From Rugamonas sp. A1-17 (GTDB lineage Bacteria; Pseudomonadota; Gammaproteobacteria; Burkholderiales; Burkholderiaceae_D), in the NCBI GenBank assembly GCA_025548565.1, contig JAJLPB010000002.1, forward strand, positions 186,001 to 250,000: a stretch of 64,000 nucleotides of DNA, read 5' to 3'. The notes under the pieces were generated by a model that was given only the letters and a program-made list of their open reading frames with translations, did not search any database and was not told the DNA's origin. This document shows positions 29,669 to 39,532 of the stretch, in pieces (position 1 is the stretch's first letter; each line of letters begins with the position of its first letter). The position numbers were made by a program, and so were the translations under genes.

Positions 29669-30229
29669 TTAAACCGTCAGAACTTCTTTTTCCTTCTCGG
29701 CGACCATCTTGTCGATGTCGACGATGAACTTGTCGGTCAGCTTCTGCACTTCGTCGGTGCCGCGGCGCTCGTCGTCTTCCGAGATCGCCTTGTCCTTGAC
29801 CAGCTTTTTCATGCCCTCATTGGCGTCGCGGCGGATGTTGCGGACGGCGATCTTCGCGTCTTCCGCTTCGCTCTTGACCAGCTTGACCATCTCCTTGCGG
29901 CGTTCCTCGGTCAGCGGCGGGGTCGGCACGCGGATCATGTCGCCCTGCGCCGATGGGTTCAGGCCCAGGTCGGCGTCGCGGATGGCTTTTTCGATGGTCG
30001 CGGCCATCTTCTTCTCGAACGGCTGCACGCCGATGGTGCGGGCGTCGATCAGGGTCACGTTGGCGACCTGGCTCAGCGCGGTCGGCGAACCGTAGTACTC
30101 GACCTGCACGTGGTCCAGGATGCCGGTGTGGGCGCGGCCGGTGCGAACCTTGGCCAAATCGGCGCGCAAGGTTTCCAGCGATTTGGTCATGCGTTCTTGC
30201 GCATTCTTTTTAACGTCAGCTACGGACAT
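29669..30229 (-). CDS. frr: Ribosome recycling factor
   Basis: A 186-residue protein that, with EF-G, splits post-termination ribosomes. It shows the three-helix bundle sequence ([19 protein letters not shown] and the C-terminal [20 protein letters not shown]). The ATG at 30229 has AGGAGAG upstream. It lies 28 bases after pyrH, the standard pairing. Confidence 0.97.
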   Translation of the reverse strand: MSVADVKKNAQERMTKSLETLRADLAKVRTGRAHTGILDHVQVEYYGSPTALSQVANVTLIDARTIGVQPFEKKMAATIEKAIRDADLGLNPSAQGDMIRVPTPPLTEERRKEMVKLVKSEAEDAKIAVRNIRRDANEGMKKLVKDKAISEDDERRGTDEVQKLTDKFIVDIDKMVAEKEKEVLTV

Positions 30230-30257
30230 TGCTGCTCTCCTGTAATCGGGATAGTGT

Positions 30258-30974
30258 TTAAACGTGAACCAGTGTACCTTCATCCTCGCCCATGACGACG
30301 CGCATCAGCGCGCCCGGCTTGGTGATGGAGAACACTTTGATCGGCAGTTTCTGGTCGCGGCACAGCGCGAAGGCGGTGGCGTCCATGACTTGCAGATGCT
30401 TGGCGATGGCTTCGTCGAAGGTGATGGAGCTGTACAGCGTGGCGTTCGGGTCTTTCTTCGGATCGGCGGTGTAGACACCGTCGACCTTGGTGGCCTTGAG
30501 CACGATTTCCGCGCTCATCTCCGAGCCGCGCAGTGCCGCCGCGGTGTCGGTGGTGAAGAACGGGTTGCCGGTGCCGGCCGCGAACACTACGACCTTGCCT
30601 TCTTCCAGATACTGCAAGGCTTTCGGGCGCACATACGGCTCGACCACCTGTTCGATGCCGATCGCCGACATCACGCGGGCGGTGATGCCGACATGGCGCA
30701 TCGCGTCGGCCAGCGCCAGCGCGTTCATGACGGTGGCCAGCATGCCCATGTAGTCGGCGGTGGCGCGGTCCATGCCTTGCGCACCGGGGGCGACGCCACG
30801 GAAGATGTTGCCGCCGCCAATGACGATCGCCAGTTCCACGCCCAGTTTCGCGACCTCTGCCACATCGGCGACCATCCGTTCGATCGTGCCGCGGTTGATG
30901 CCGTAAGGATCATCGCCCATCAGGGCTTCGCCGGACAATTTGAGGAGGACGCGCTTGTAGGCTGGTTTTGACAT
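30258..30974 (-). CDS. pyrH: UMP kinase
   Basis: A 238-residue amino-acid-kinase-fold enzyme making UDP. Motifs: KLSGEALMG at the N-terminus, [11 protein letters not shown] and the C-terminal [23 protein letters not shown] precedes the ATG. It sits between tsf and frr as in most bacteria. Confidence 0.97.
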   Translation of the reverse strand: MSKPAYKRVLLKLSGEALMGDDPYGINRGTIERMVADVAEVAKLGVELAIVIGGGNIFRGVAPGAQGMDRATADYMGMLATVMNALALADAMRHVGITARVMSAIGIEQVVEPYVRPKALQYLEEGKVVVFAAGTGNPFFTTDTAAALRGSEMSAEIVLKATKVDGVYTADPKKDPNATLYSSITFDEAIAKHLQVMDATAFALCRDQKLPIKVFSITKPGALMRVVMGEDEGTLVHV

Positions 30975-31095
30975 GAGACGAGGCTCCTAAGTTGGGTTTA
31001 TTCGGGTAAGGCTGCCGGCGCCTATGATACCTTGGTCGGCGCCGGGAACGACTGAATGACTGCTGGTGCTACGGGTAAAACTTTGGTCAGGCTAA

Positions 31096-31120
31096 AAAAA
31101 CGGGCCTCTCGGCCCGTTTT
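31096..31120 (-). terminator. Terminator downstream of tsf
   Basis: Hairpin AAACGGGCC-tctc/gaga-GGCCCGTTT followed on the minus strand by a T tract, directly after the tsf stop. Confidence 0.85.
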
Positions 31121-31128
31121 CTTTGGTA

Positions 31129-32040
31129 TTACGCTCCTTTGGAAGCAGCCATCTGTGCGGCTACCTCGGCGGCGAAGTCGTCCACTTTCTTCTCGATGCC
31201 CTCGCCTACCACGTACATGGTGAAGGCTTTGACGGTGGTTGCTTTCTCTTTCAGCATCTGCTCGATCGATTGCTTGTCGTTCTTCACGAAAGCCTGGTTC
31301 AGCAGCGACACTTCTTTCAGGAACTTCTGTACCGAGCCTTCCAGGCGCTTGGCCAGGATTTCCGGCGATTGCGCTGGCTTGCCTTCAGCAGCGGCTTTGG
31401 CTGCGTCTTCTTCAGCTTTCAGTTTTGCAACCGAACGCTCTTTTTCGATCAGTTCCGCTGGAACCTGCTCGGACGACAGCGACACTGGCTTCATTGCGGC
31501 GATGTGCATGGCCACGTCTTTACCAACTTGCTCGTCGGCGCCTTCGAAGTCGACGATCACGCCGATGCGCGAGCCGTGCAGGTAGGAAGCCAGCTTGCCG
31601 GTGGTTTCGAAACGCTGGAAGCGGCGGATCGACATGTTTTCGCCGATTTTACCGATCAGTGCCGCGCGCACTTCGTCCAGGGTCTTGCCGTCCAGCGGCA
31701 GGGCCAGCAGGGCGGCGACGTCGGCCGGGTTGTGCTCGACAACCAGACGGGCGGCGTTGTTGGCCAGGGCCAGGAAGTCATCGTTCTTGGCAACGAAGTC
31801 GGTTTCGGAGTTGACTTCAACCAGCGCGCCTACGCCGCCGGCGATGAAGGTGGCAACAACGCCTTCGGCGGTGATGCGTGCCGATGCTTTCGATGCCTTG
31901 CCGCCCAGCTTGACGCGCAGGATCTCTTCAGCACGACCCATGTCGCCTTCGGCCTCGGTCAGTGCTTTTTTGCATTCCATCATAGGCGCGTCAGTCTTCG
32001 CGCGCAGTTCGCCTACCATTGCTGCAGTAATAGCTGCCAT
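31129..32040 (-). CDS. tsf: Elongation factor Ts
   Basis: A 303-residue nucleotide exchange factor for EF-Tu. The N-terminal UBA-like domain ([23 protein letters not shown]) and the core [10 protein letters not shown] are diagnostic. AGGAGAA precedes the ATG at 32040. It follows rpsB across a terminator-like hairpin, as in E. coli. Confidence 0.97.
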   Translation of the reverse strand: MAAITAAMVGELRAKTDAPMMECKKALTEAEGDMGRAEEILRVKLGGKASKASARITAEGVVATFIAGGVGALVEVNSETDFVAKNDDFLALANNAARLVVEHNPADVAALLALPLDGKTLDEVRAALIGKIGENMSIRRFQRFETTGKLASYLHGSRIGVIVDFEGADEQVGKDVAMHIAAMKPVSLSSEQVPAELIEKERSVAKLKAEEDAAKAAAEGKPAQSPEILAKRLEGSVQKFLKEVSLLNQAFVKNDKQSIEQMLKEKATTVKAFTMYVVGEGIEKKVDDFAAEVAAQMAASKGA

Positions 32041-32102
32041 GTGATTCTCCTGTATTCGGTGTTCGGGTGGGATGGTGAGCGCCGCTCTAACCATTTATGT
32101 TA

Positions 32103-32135
32103 AAAAAAAGGGGAGCTGTTGGCCACCCCTTTTTT
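32103..32135 (-). terminator. Terminator/attenuator between rpsB and tsf
   Basis: On the minus strand, AAGGGG and CCCCTT pair around a 12-base loop and are followed by a run of eight T. It probably lowers tsf expression relative to rpsB. Confidence 0.8.
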
Positions 32136-32157
32136 CCTTACAGCTTGTTACGAACGA

Positions 32158-32910
32158 TTAAGCCTGTTCGGAAACTTCGACGAATTCGTCGCCAGCTGCA
32201 GCTTTAACCATTTCAACTACTTCGTTACCGGCAGCAGCACGGCCTTCCAGGATCGCATCTGCGACGCCGCGGGCGTACAGAGTGATGGCTTTCGACGAGT
32301 CGTCGTTGCCTGGAATGACGAACTGAACGCCTTCTGGCGAGTGGTTGGTATCGACCACGCCGATGACTGGGATGCCCAGTTTTGCGGCTTCGGTGATGGC
32401 GCCTTTATGGTAGCCAACGTCAACGACGAAGATTGCGTCAGGAACGCCGCCCATGTCCTTGATGCCACCGATCGATTTTTGCAGCTTGACCATTTCGCGT
32501 TGGAACATCAGCGCTTCTTTCTTCGACAGCTTCTCAACGGAACCGTCTTCGATCGAGGCTTCCATGTCTTTCAGGCGCTTGATCGAGGTCTTGATGGTCT
32601 TGAAGTTGGTCAGCATGCCGCCCAGCCAACGCTGGTCGACGAAAGGAACGCCAGCGCGTGCCGCTTCAGCAGCGATGATCTCGCGGGCTTGACGCTTGGT
32701 GCCGACCATCAGGATGGTGCCACGGTTCGAAGCGACCTGTTTCACGTGTTTCATCGCTTCTTGATACATACCCATCGTCTTTTCCAAGTTGATGATATGG
32801 ATCTTGTTACGGTGACCGAAGATGAACGGAGCCATCTTTGGGTTCCAGAAACGGGTTTGGTGACCGAAGTGGACACCGGCTTCCAGCATTTCGCGCATAG
32901 TTACGGACAT
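32158..32910 (-). CDS. rpsB: 30S ribosomal protein S2
   Basis: A 250-residue S2 protein: [20 protein letters not shown] at the N-terminus, the RNA-binding block [10 protein letters not shown] and [15 protein letters not shown] are unmistakable. The ATG at 32910 has GGAG upstream. It opens the rpsB-tsf-pyrH-frr transcript. Confidence 0.98.
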   Translation of the reverse strand: MSVTMREMLEAGVHFGHQTRFWNPKMAPFIFGHRNKIHIINLEKTMGMYQEAMKHVKQVASNRGTILMVGTKRQAREIIAAEAARAGVPFVDQRWLGGMLTNFKTIKTSIKRLKDMEASIEDGSVEKLSKKEALMFQREMVKLQKSIGGIKDMGGVPDAIFVVDVGYHKGAITEAAKLGIPVIGVVDTNHSPEGVQFVIPGNDDSSKAITLYARGVADAILEGRAAAGNEVVEMVKAAAGDEFVEVSEQA

Positions 32911-33080
32911 ATTAAACTCCAGGGTTGGGTCTGGAATCCGATCAGTCACCATAGAGGCACCCTTGTCGACCGGATTCGCGTTTATTAATAGAAATTAACA
33001 ACTTAATTTTGCAACATTGCTCAAACCGAATTCAAGCAACCCGAGATTCTACCCTGAAAACAGCCACTTAGGCAAGCACC
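32911..33080 (-). promoter_or_regulatory. rpsB promoter and leader with possible autoregulatory hairpin
   Basis: On the minus strand a -35-like TTGCCT (33070-33075) and -10-like TAGAAT (33046-33051) are 18 bases apart. This would give a leader of about 130 bases. Within it, GAATCCG (32971-32977) can pair with CGGATTC (32934-32940), closing a 30-base loop close to the ribosome site. In other proteobacteria the rpsB leader is bound by S2 itself; a similar role here is inference. Confidence 0.5.
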
Positions 33081-33275
33081 GCACGCCTATGACTAGCCCA
33101 TGCCCCAGAATGGTGCATCGCCCGCGCTTTCGCACCCGCTTGTTGCATATCAAATCAGACAGTTAAATTTTTGAGCATGCGTGACGATATTGTAATATCA
33201 TGCGGAAAACTAAAATTTCATTTAATTAATAGATATTGATTTGCAATACACCAGTCATTAGCAAAGGAGCAACTT
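33081..33275 (+). promoter_or_regulatory. AT-rich promoter region of the second PEP-CTERM gene
   Basis: This stretch is unusually AT-rich for the window. A possible promoter is TTGAGC (33171-33176) and TAATAT (33193-33198), 16 bases apart. AAAGGAG follows at 33263-33269 as the ribosome site. No gene or RNA was seen in the remainder. Confidence 0.35.
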
Positions 33276-34106
33276 ATGTCCCTACTGTTAGCCGTAACGC
33301 TTGCCGCAGCTTCCACTGTCCAGCCCAGTTGCTCCTGGGATCATCCGGGGGTCAACCCGTACACTGGCCAGATCTCGGCCGCCATCGACCGCTACACCGA
33401 CATCCCGGCCGCCGTGCGCAGCACGCTCAAGCGCCGCATGGAAGAAGGCCAGTCCGACGACAAAGTCACCATCACCCGCGACGGCATCAGCGGCAAGAAC
33501 AAGTACGACCCGGCCATCCGCGACATGCACTTCGGCGCAGCCTCGGTGTGCGCCACCGTTACCCGCAGCAAATGGAGCCCGCAGCGCCAGGAACCGGGCG
33601 CGGTCTACTGCGTCGACGAGCACTGCATCCTGGTCCCCCAAATCTGCGGCAACGTCAGCCGCATCAGCCGCAAGCCCGAGGCCGTCGCCACGGCGCCGGT
33701 CGTGGTGCCGCCACCGCTCGCCAAGCTGGGCAACAAGCTGGGCGACAAGGATCTGGGCCTGGTCGACGCCAAACCGCCTGAAACGGAAGAGCTGACCGAG
33801 AAGGAACTGGCCGAGCGCGCCCTCCAGCAGCGCCAGGCCGGCCTGGATGCCGTCAAGCACGCCAAGAAGTCCGGCGTCGGCGAGTTCGAGCTGCCTGAAA
33901 CGTTCGAATTCGAGACCGACCCCGACGGCAACCTGGTCATCATCGACCCGCGCCCGCTGTCGCCCTTCCTGCCGGGTGGCGACGACGACAGCTACATACC
34001 GAGCCCGACCGCCGTGCCGGAAGCCGATACCTGGGCCATGCTGCTGGCCGGCCTGGGCGTTCTCGGCGTGGCCGCGCGCCGCCGCCAGCGCCGTCAACCG
34101 GGCTAA
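33276..34106 (+). CDS. PEP-CTERM protein of the MHFG type
   Basis: A 276-residue exported protein. A short hydrophobic N-terminus (MSLLLAVTLAAASTVQP) acts as the signal. The middle contains RDMHFGAASVCATVTRSKW, a motif I recall as naming an MHFG group of PEP-CTERM proteins, plus six cysteines in the first 130 residues. A charged helical stretch (about 165-205) follows, and the tail is VPEADTWAML, hydrophobic segment, then RRRQRRQ. The tail has PEA rather than PEP, yet the rest fits exosortase sorting. The function is unknown. AAAGGAG gives a strong start. Confidence 0.82.
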   Translation: MSLLLAVTLAAASTVQPSCSWDHPGVNPYTGQISAAIDRYTDIPAAVRSTLKRRMEEGQSDDKVTITRDGISGKNKYDPAIRDMHFGAASVCATVTRSKWSPQRQEPGAVYCVDEHCILVPQICGNVSRISRKPEAVATAPVVVPPPLAKLGNKLGDKDLGLVDAKPPETEELTEKELAERALQQRQAGLDAVKHAKKSGVGEFELPETFEFETDPDGNLVIIDPRPLSPFLPGGDDDSYIPSPTAVPEADTWAMLLAGLGVLGVAARRRQRRQPG

Positions 34107-34123
34107 GCCCATCCCGTGCCGGA

Positions 34124-34156
34124 GCCCGGCCGTGGCGCCCGCGCGCCACGCCGGGC
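34124..34156 (+). terminator. GC-rich hairpin downstream of the PEP-CTERM gene
   Basis: GCCCGGCCGTGGCGC and GCGCCACGCCGGGC pair almost perfectly (one bulged base). There is no long T tract, so it may be an imperfect terminator. The remaining bases to 34286 include the likely map promoter. Confidence 0.45.
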
Positions 34157-34286
34157 ATTATCCTTGCATTCCCGAGCGGGCCCGCCCCGCGTCGTTTATA
34201 ATTTCAACATATTTGCACGCCGCGAGCCGATCCGATCCGCTCGCCGCCTGCGTTTTTACCGTTTACTTTGCTGATTGCGATCCACT

Positions 34287-35126
34287 ATGTCTATTTCCAT
34301 TAAATCCGCCGAAGATATCGCCGGCATGCGCGTGGCCGGCCGCCTGGGCTCCGAAGTGCTGGACTACATCACGCCCTTCGTCAAGGCCGGCGTGACCACC
34401 GGCGAACTGGATCGCCTCTGCCACGAATACATGGTCAACGTGCAGGGCACCATCCCGGCGCCGCTGAACTACTGCCCGCCGGGCTACACGCCCTACCCCA
34501 AGGCCATCTGCACCTCGGTCAACGACGTCATCTGCCACGGCATCCCCGGCGACAAGGTGCTCAAGAACGGCGACGTGGTCAACCTCGACATCACCGTCAT
34601 CAAGGACGGCTACCATGGCGACAACAGCCGCATGTTCTTCATCGGCGAACCGTCGATCCTGGCCAAGCGCCTGTCCGACATCACCTACGAATGCATGTGG
34701 CTGGGCATTTCCAAGGTCAAGCCGGGCGCCCACCTGGGCGACATCGGCCACGTGATCCAGCAGCACGCGGAAAAAGCCGGCTACAGCGTGGTGCGCGAGT
34801 TCTGCGGCCACGGCATCGGCAAGATCTTCCACGAAGAACCGCAGGTGCTGCACTACGGCCGCCCCGGCACGCTCGACGAGCTGCAACCGGGCATGATCTT
34901 CACCATCGAGCCGATGATCAACGCCGGCAAGCGCGAGATCCGCGAAATGGGCGACGGCTGGACCATCAAAACCAAGGACCGCAGCCTGTCGGCCCAGTGG
35001 GAACACACCATCCTGGTCACCGAGACCGGCTATGAAGTGCTGACGCTGTCGGCCGGCAGCCCGCCGCCGCCGGCGTTCATCGCTGGCGCGGCGCCAGGCG
35101 CGTCGGCCACCGCCGTCGCGGCGTAG
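34287..35126 (+). CDS. map: Methionine aminopeptidase, type I
   Basis: A 279-residue metalloenzyme removing the initiator Met. Metal ligands are in [33 protein letters not shown] and FTIEPMIN. The last 20 residues ([15 protein letters not shown]...) are a Pro/Ala tail beyond the usual end. The ATG at 34287 gives [10 protein letters not shown]. It lies next to glnD rather than next to rpsB; in many proteobacteria map and rpsB are divergent, and here the PEP-CTERM gene seems to have been inserted between them. Confidence 0.96.
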   Translation: MSISIKSAEDIAGMRVAGRLGSEVLDYITPFVKAGVTTGELDRLCHEYMVNVQGTIPAPLNYCPPGYTPYPKAICTSVNDVICHGIPGDKVLKNGDVVNLDITVIKDGYHGDNSRMFFIGEPSILAKRLSDITYECMWLGISKVKPGAHLGDIGHVIQQHAEKAGYSVVREFCGHGIGKIFHEEPQVLHYGRPGTLDELQPGMIFTIEPMINAGKREIREMGDGWTIKTKDRSLSAQWEHTILVTETGYEVLTLSAGSPPPPAFIAGAAPGASATAVAA

Positions 35127-35133
35127 GTTCGGG

Positions 35134-37716
35134 ATGCCAGCCGCGGCGATGAAGAAGGAACTGCGCGAACAACTCAAGCGCCAGCTGAAGGCCGACCGCC
35201 AGGTCGTCATCGCCGGCTTCCAGGCGGACGGCATGCCGGAGAAGCTGCTGCGCAGCCTGCGCCAGAGCGTGGACGCGGTGCTGACCACGGCCTGGCACGA
35301 AGCCCGGCTGCCGGCCAACACCGCGCTGGTCGGCGTGGGCGGCTACGGCCGCGGCGAGCTGTTCCCCTATTCCGATGTCGACCTGCTGATCCTGCTGGAG
35401 CGCGCGCCCGACGCCGACACCACCGCCAAGCTGGAGGAACTGGTGCAGCTGCTGTGGGACCTGGGCCTGGAGATCGGCCACAGCATCCGCACGGTGGAAG
35501 AGTGCCTGAGCGAATCGGCGGCCGACATCACCGTGCAGACCAGCCTGCTGGAAGCGCGCCTGATCGTCGGCGACGAGCCGCTGTTCCACGAACTGCAGCA
35601 GCGCTACCAGGCGGCGATGGACCCGCGCGCCTTCTTCCACGCCAAGGTGCTGGAGATGCGCCAGCGCCACGCCAAGTACGAGGACACCGCCTTCAGCCTG
35701 GAGCCGAACTGCAAGGAAAGCCCGGGCGGCCTGCGCGACCTGCAGGTGATCCTGTGGATGGTCAAGGCCGCCGGCCTGGCCAACTCCTGGCGCACGCTGG
35801 CCACCAGCGGCCTGATCACGCAGACCGAGGCCAAGCAGCTGATGGAAAAGGAGCGCGCCTTCAAGGACATCCGCGTGCGCCTGCACCTGCACGCCGGCCG
35901 CCGCGAGGACCGCCTGGTGTTCGACGTCCAGACCGCGATCGCCGAATCGCTGGGCCTGCAGGCCACCGGCAGCGGCGTCAACATGCGCCGCGCCAGCGAG
36001 TACCTGATGCAGCGCTACTACTGGGCCGCCAAGACCGTCACGCAGCTCAACACCATCCTGTTGCAGAACATCGAGGAACGGCTGTTCCCCAAGTCGGGCG
36101 AGGCGGTGCGCATCAACGAGCGCTTCAACGACGTCAACGGCCTGATCGACATGCGCGACGACGACACCTTCGCCACCACGCCGTCGGCGATGCTGGAGAT
36201 CTTCGTGCTGATGACCGAGCGCCCTTCGCTGCAAGGGATGACCTCGCGCACCATGCGCGCGCTGTGGCACGAGCGCTTCAAGATCGACGCCGCCTTCCGC
36301 GCCGATCCGGTCAACCGCGCGCTGTTCCTGCGCATCATGCAGGCACCGGTGGGCATCATCCACGCGCTGCGCCGCATGAACGATATGTCCATCCTGGGCC
36401 GCTACCTGCCCAACTTCCGCAAGATCGTCGGCCAGATGCAGCACGACCTGTTCCACGTCTACACGGTGGACCAGCACATCCTGATGGTGGTGCGTAATAT
36501 GCGCCGCTTCACGATGGCCGAGCACGCGCACGAATACCCGTTCTGCAGTCAGCTGATGGCCAACTTCCCGCAGCCGTGGCTGCTGTACCTGGGCGCGCTG
36601 TTCCACGACATCGCCAAGGGCCGCGGCGGCGACCACTCCAAGCTGGGCACGGTCGACGCCGAACAGTTCTGCGTCGAGCACGGCCTGAGCGCCGAGGACA
36701 CCGAGCTGGTGGTGTTCCTGGTCGAGAACCACCTGACCATGTCGCAGGTGGCGCAGAAGCAGGACCTGTCGGACCCGGACGTCATCGCCGCCTTCGCCAA
36801 GGTGGTCAAGGACGAGCGCCACCTGACCGCGCTCTACCTGCTGACGGTGGCCGACATCCGCGGCACCAGCCCCAAGGTGTGGAACGCGTGGAAGGCCAAG
36901 CTGCTCGAGGACCTGTACCGCATCACGCTGCGCGTGCTGGGCGGCGAGCCGCACAGCGCCGACCACGAACTGAAGAACCGCCAGCAGGAGGCGCTGGCCA
37001 CCTTGCGCCTGTACGGCCTGCCGCCGGACGCGCACGAGCCGTTCTGGAAGCAGCTCGACGTCGCCTACTTCCTGCGCCACGACGCCTCCGACATCGCCTG
37101 GCAGACGCGCGCGCTGTACGACCGCTTCACCAGCGACCGGCCGGTGGTCAAGTGCCGCCTGGCGCCGATCGGCGAAGGCTTGCAGATCGCGGTGTACATC
37201 AAGGACCAGCCGGACCTGTTCGCGCGCATCTGCAGCTACTTCGACCGCAAGAACTTCAGCATCCTGGACGCCAAGATCCACACCACGCGCCACGGCTACG
37301 CGCTCGACACCTTCCTGGTGACCGAGCAGAACTTCGCCAAGAGCTACCGCGACATCATCAGCCTGATCGAGCATGAGCTGTGCGCGCTGTTGACCAACCC
37401 GGAGCCGCTGCCGGCGCCGGGCAAGGGCCGGCTGTCGCGCCTGTCGCGCACCTTCCCGATCCAGCCGACGGTGGACCTGCGCCCGGACGAGCGCGGCCAG
37501 TACTACCTGCTGTCGGTGGCCGCCAACGACCGCACCGGCCTGCTGTACTCGATCGCCAACGTGCTCACCAGGTACAAGATCAACCTGCACACGGCCAAGG
37601 TGATGACGCTGGGCGAGCGCGTGGAGGACGTGTTCCTCATCGACGGCGCCACACTCAACAACGCCCGCAGCCAGATCCAGCTCGAAACCGACCTGCTGGA
37701 CGCGATCAAGGTATAA
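35134..37716 (+). CDS. glnD: PII uridylyltransferase / uridylyl-removing enzyme
   Basis: An 860-residue sensor of glutamine that adds UMP to, or removes it from, PII proteins and so governs nitrogen assimilation. The nucleotidyltransferase motif [17 protein letters not shown] is at about residues 70-86. An HD domain ([14 protein letters not shown]) follows near 490, and two ACT domains lie at the C-terminus (about 680-860). Starts at ATG 35134 or ATG 35149. It begins seven bases after map. Confidence 0.97.
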   Translation: MPAAAMKKELREQLKRQLKADRQVVIAGFQADGMPEKLLRSLRQSVDAVLTTAWHEARLPANTALVGVGGYGRGELFPYSDVDLLILLERAPDADTTAKLEELVQLLWDLGLEIGHSIRTVEECLSESAADITVQTSLLEARLIVGDEPLFHELQQRYQAAMDPRAFFHAKVLEMRQRHAKYEDTAFSLEPNCKESPGGLRDLQVILWMVKAAGLANSWRTLATSGLITQTEAKQLMEKERAFKDIRVRLHLHAGRREDRLVFDVQTAIAESLGLQATGSGVNMRRASEYLMQRYYWAAKTVTQLNTILLQNIEERLFPKSGEAVRINERFNDVNGLIDMRDDDTFATTPSAMLEIFVLMTERPSLQGMTSRTMRALWHERFKIDAAFRADPVNRALFLRIMQAPVGIIHALRRMNDMSILGRYLPNFRKIVGQMQHDLFHVYTVDQHILMVVRNMRRFTMAEHAHEYPFCSQLMANFPQPWLLYLGALFHDIAKGRGGDHSKLGTVDAEQFCVEHGLSAEDTELVVFLVENHLTMSQVAQKQDLSDPDVIAAFAKVVKDERHLTALYLLTVADIRGTSPKVWNAWKAKLLEDLYRITLRVLGGEPHSADHELKNRQQEALATLRLYGLPPDAHEPFWKQLDVAYFLRHDASDIAWQTRALYDRFTSDRPVVKCRLAPIGEGLQIAVYIKDQPDLFARICSYFDRKNFSILDAKIHTTRHGYALDTFLVTEQNFAKSYRDIISLIEHELCALLTNPEPLPAPGKGRLSRLSRTFPIQPTVDLRPDERGQYYLLSVAANDRTGLLYSIANVLTRYKINLHTAKVMTLGERVEDVFLIDGATLNNARSQIQLETDLLDAIKV

Positions 37717-37726
37717 ACTAACCAAC

Positions 37727-37783
37727 GTCATTCCCGCGCCGACCAGGACGCTCAGCATGGATTCCCGCCTGCGCGGGAACGAC
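37727..37783. repeat. Dispersed palindromic repeat, copy B (partly degenerate)
   Basis: Begins GTCATTCCCGCG and ends GCGCGGGAACGAC, with CATGGATTCCCGCC inside. One of the two inner ATTCCC-N8-GGGAA units is intact; the left unit has lost its second arm. It lies just after glnD and may double as its terminator. Confidence 0.78.
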
Positions 37784-37820
37784 GGATTCCGCACTTACCC
37801 TTTAATACAGAAAACGCATC

Positions 37821-38570
37821 ATGTCCGAAGAATTATTACGCCTGTCCAAACGCATGTCCGAACTGGGCCTGTGCTCGCGCCGTGAGGCCGACGAGTGGAT
37901 AGCGCGCGGCTGGGTACGGGTGGACGGCCAGGTCGTCTCCGAACTCGGCACCAAGATCTACCCGAGCCAGCGCGTCACCGTCGAGCGCCAGGCCGCCGCC
38001 GAGCAGTCCAAGCGCGTGACCGTGCTGATCAACAAACCGATGGGCTACGTCAGCGGCCAGGCCGAGGACGGCTACCAGCCGGCGGTGGTGCTGGTCAAGC
38101 CGGAGAACCGCTGGCCGGACGATCCATCGCCGGAGATCTTCCACCCCACCCAGCTGCGCTCGCTGGTGCCGGCCGGCCGCCTGGACATCGATTCGGTCGG
38201 CCTGCTGGTGCTGACCCAGGACGGCCGCGTGGCCAAGCACCTGATCGGCGAAACCACCGACGTCGACAAGGAATACCTGGTGCGGGTCGAGTACACCAAG
38301 CCGGGCAAGCTGCCCGACAGCGACCTGAAAAAGCTCAACCACGGCCTGTGGATGGACGGCAAGCCGCTGTTGCCAGCCAAGGTGCGCTGGCAGAACGACG
38401 ACCAGCTCAGCTTCACGCTGCGCGAAGGCAAGAAGCGCCAGATCCGCCGCATGTGCGACATGGTCGGCCTCAAGGTTGTCGGTTTGAAACGTGTGCGTAT
38501 TGGCAAGGTCAAGCTGGGCGACCTGCCGGTGGGCCAATGGCGCTATCTGCGCCCCGAAGAACAGTTCTGA
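37821..38570 (+). CDS. RsuA-family pseudouridine synthase
   Basis: A 249-residue enzyme with an N-terminal S4 RNA-binding domain (RMSELGLCSRREADEWIARGWVRVDG) and a catalytic domain whose Asp lies in AGRLDIDSVGLLVLT. KKRQIRRMCDMVGL near the C-terminus is typical of the RsuA/RluB/RluE/RluF branch. The NKPMGYVSGQ block suggests an RluF-like target in 23S rRNA or tRNA, but this cannot be settled by reading. Confidence 0.92.
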   Translation: MSEELLRLSKRMSELGLCSRREADEWIARGWVRVDGQVVSELGTKIYPSQRVTVERQAAAEQSKRVTVLINKPMGYVSGQAEDGYQPAVVLVKPENRWPDDPSPEIFHPTQLRSLVPAGRLDIDSVGLLVLTQDGRVAKHLIGETTDVDKEYLVRVEYTKPGKLPDSDLKKLNHGLWMDGKPLLPAKVRWQNDDQLSFTLREGKKRQIRRMCDMVGLKVVGLKRVRIGKVKLGDLPVGQWRYLRPEEQF

Positions 38571-38703
38571 TCAGGCCGGCGTGGACCAGAAGGCACAGTG
38601 ACCTAAATATTCTTGCCATTTAGCAAGCCAAGAGCACGAATAGCCTGTAAACTGTGTAAATCGACCTCGCATTGTAGAGTCATTACCAAAGAGATATGCC
38701 GTC

Positions 38704-39468
38704 GTGAACGATCCTATACCAAATGAATTTCGCCGCGGCCCGCCCAGCCTAAAAGACGCTGTGGAACCCATACCGGCGGGTTCGAAGCCGCATGACATGA
38801 CCGATGAGCATGACATCGGCGATTCGCTGACCCTGCTCGCCGACAATGGCGACCCGATCTCGATTTATCCGTCCACCACCACCAACGTGGTGATGGCGCG
38901 CATCAAGTCGGTCGATCCCGAGAACCCGTACTTTGTGCTGGAACTGAACGAGGGCGAGTTCCTGCCGCCCGGCGAGGCCATCTTCGTGGCCTGGCTGCGC
39001 TCGGCCAAGATCCAGTTCAAGCTCACATCGCCCGAATGGGCCAGCAAGCCCGGCGAGCCGACCCTGATCCCACTGGAATTCCCGCTCAAGTGCCAGGTGC
39101 TGAACCGCCGCGCCTCGACCCGGCTGGAAACCCCGCTGGGCATTTACTACATGGCCTCGTTTGTCCTGAACGGCAAGCCCTACGAATTGCAACTGTACGA
39201 CTTCTCGGCCGGCGGCGTCGGCATGCGGGCGCCGCCACGCGACTGCGTCGGCCTGTACGTCGGCCGCAAGCTGCAGCGCGTGCGGCTGGAGCTGGGCCCG
39301 GATTCGGTGATGATCGCCGACCTGGAGATCCGCCTGTCGCGCACTTTCCGCTCCTTCCTGCTGGGCGAGCAGGTGCAGATCGGCTGCCAGTTCCTCAACC
39401 TCTCGCCGTCGATGCAGGAAGAACTGTCCCGCCTGCTGGACAAACTCAACAGCAGCAAGCAACGCTGA
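38704..39468 (+). CDS. YcgR-like flagellar brake protein with PilZ domain
   Basis: A 254-residue c-di-GMP-binding protein. The N-terminal YcgR domain (about 40-130) is followed by PilZ with the binding motifs RRASTR (an RxxxR) and DFSAGGVG (D/N-x-S-x-x-G). The family slows flagellar motors or controls secretion when c-di-GMP is high. The start is a GTG at 38704, since no ATG is in frame nearby. It is monocistronic with a strong terminator. I saw nothing else in the 133 bases upstream. Confidence 0.88.
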   Translation: MNDPIPNEFRRGPPSLKDAVEPIPAGSKPHDMTDEHDIGDSLTLLADNGDPISIYPSTTTNVVMARIKSVDPENPYFVLELNEGEFLPPGEAIFVAWLRSAKIQFKLTSPEWASKPGEPTLIPLEFPLKCQVLNRRASTRLETPLGIYYMASFVLNGKPYELQLYDFSAGGVGMRAPPRDCVGLYVGRKLQRVRLELGPDSVMIADLEIRLSRTFRSFLLGEQVQIGCQFLNLSPSMQEELSRLLDKLNSSKQR

Positions 39469-39492
39469 ACTTGCCGGGCATGCAACTTGCTT

Positions 39493-39522
39493 AAAAAAGC
39501 AGCTTAATAGCTGCTTTTTTTA
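39493..39522 (+). terminator. Terminator downstream of the PilZ gene
   Basis: Stem AAAAAAGCAGC / GCTGCTTTTTT around a short TTAATA loop, with a T tract at the end; it can act on both strands. Confidence 0.88.
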
Positions 39523-39532
39523 TGGGCCCGGG

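Noticed and set aside
35077..37794. 905-codon minus-strand frame opposite glnD
   Set aside because: A shadow of glnD; composition (Val, Gln, Leu, Ala repeats) is that of an antisense frame.
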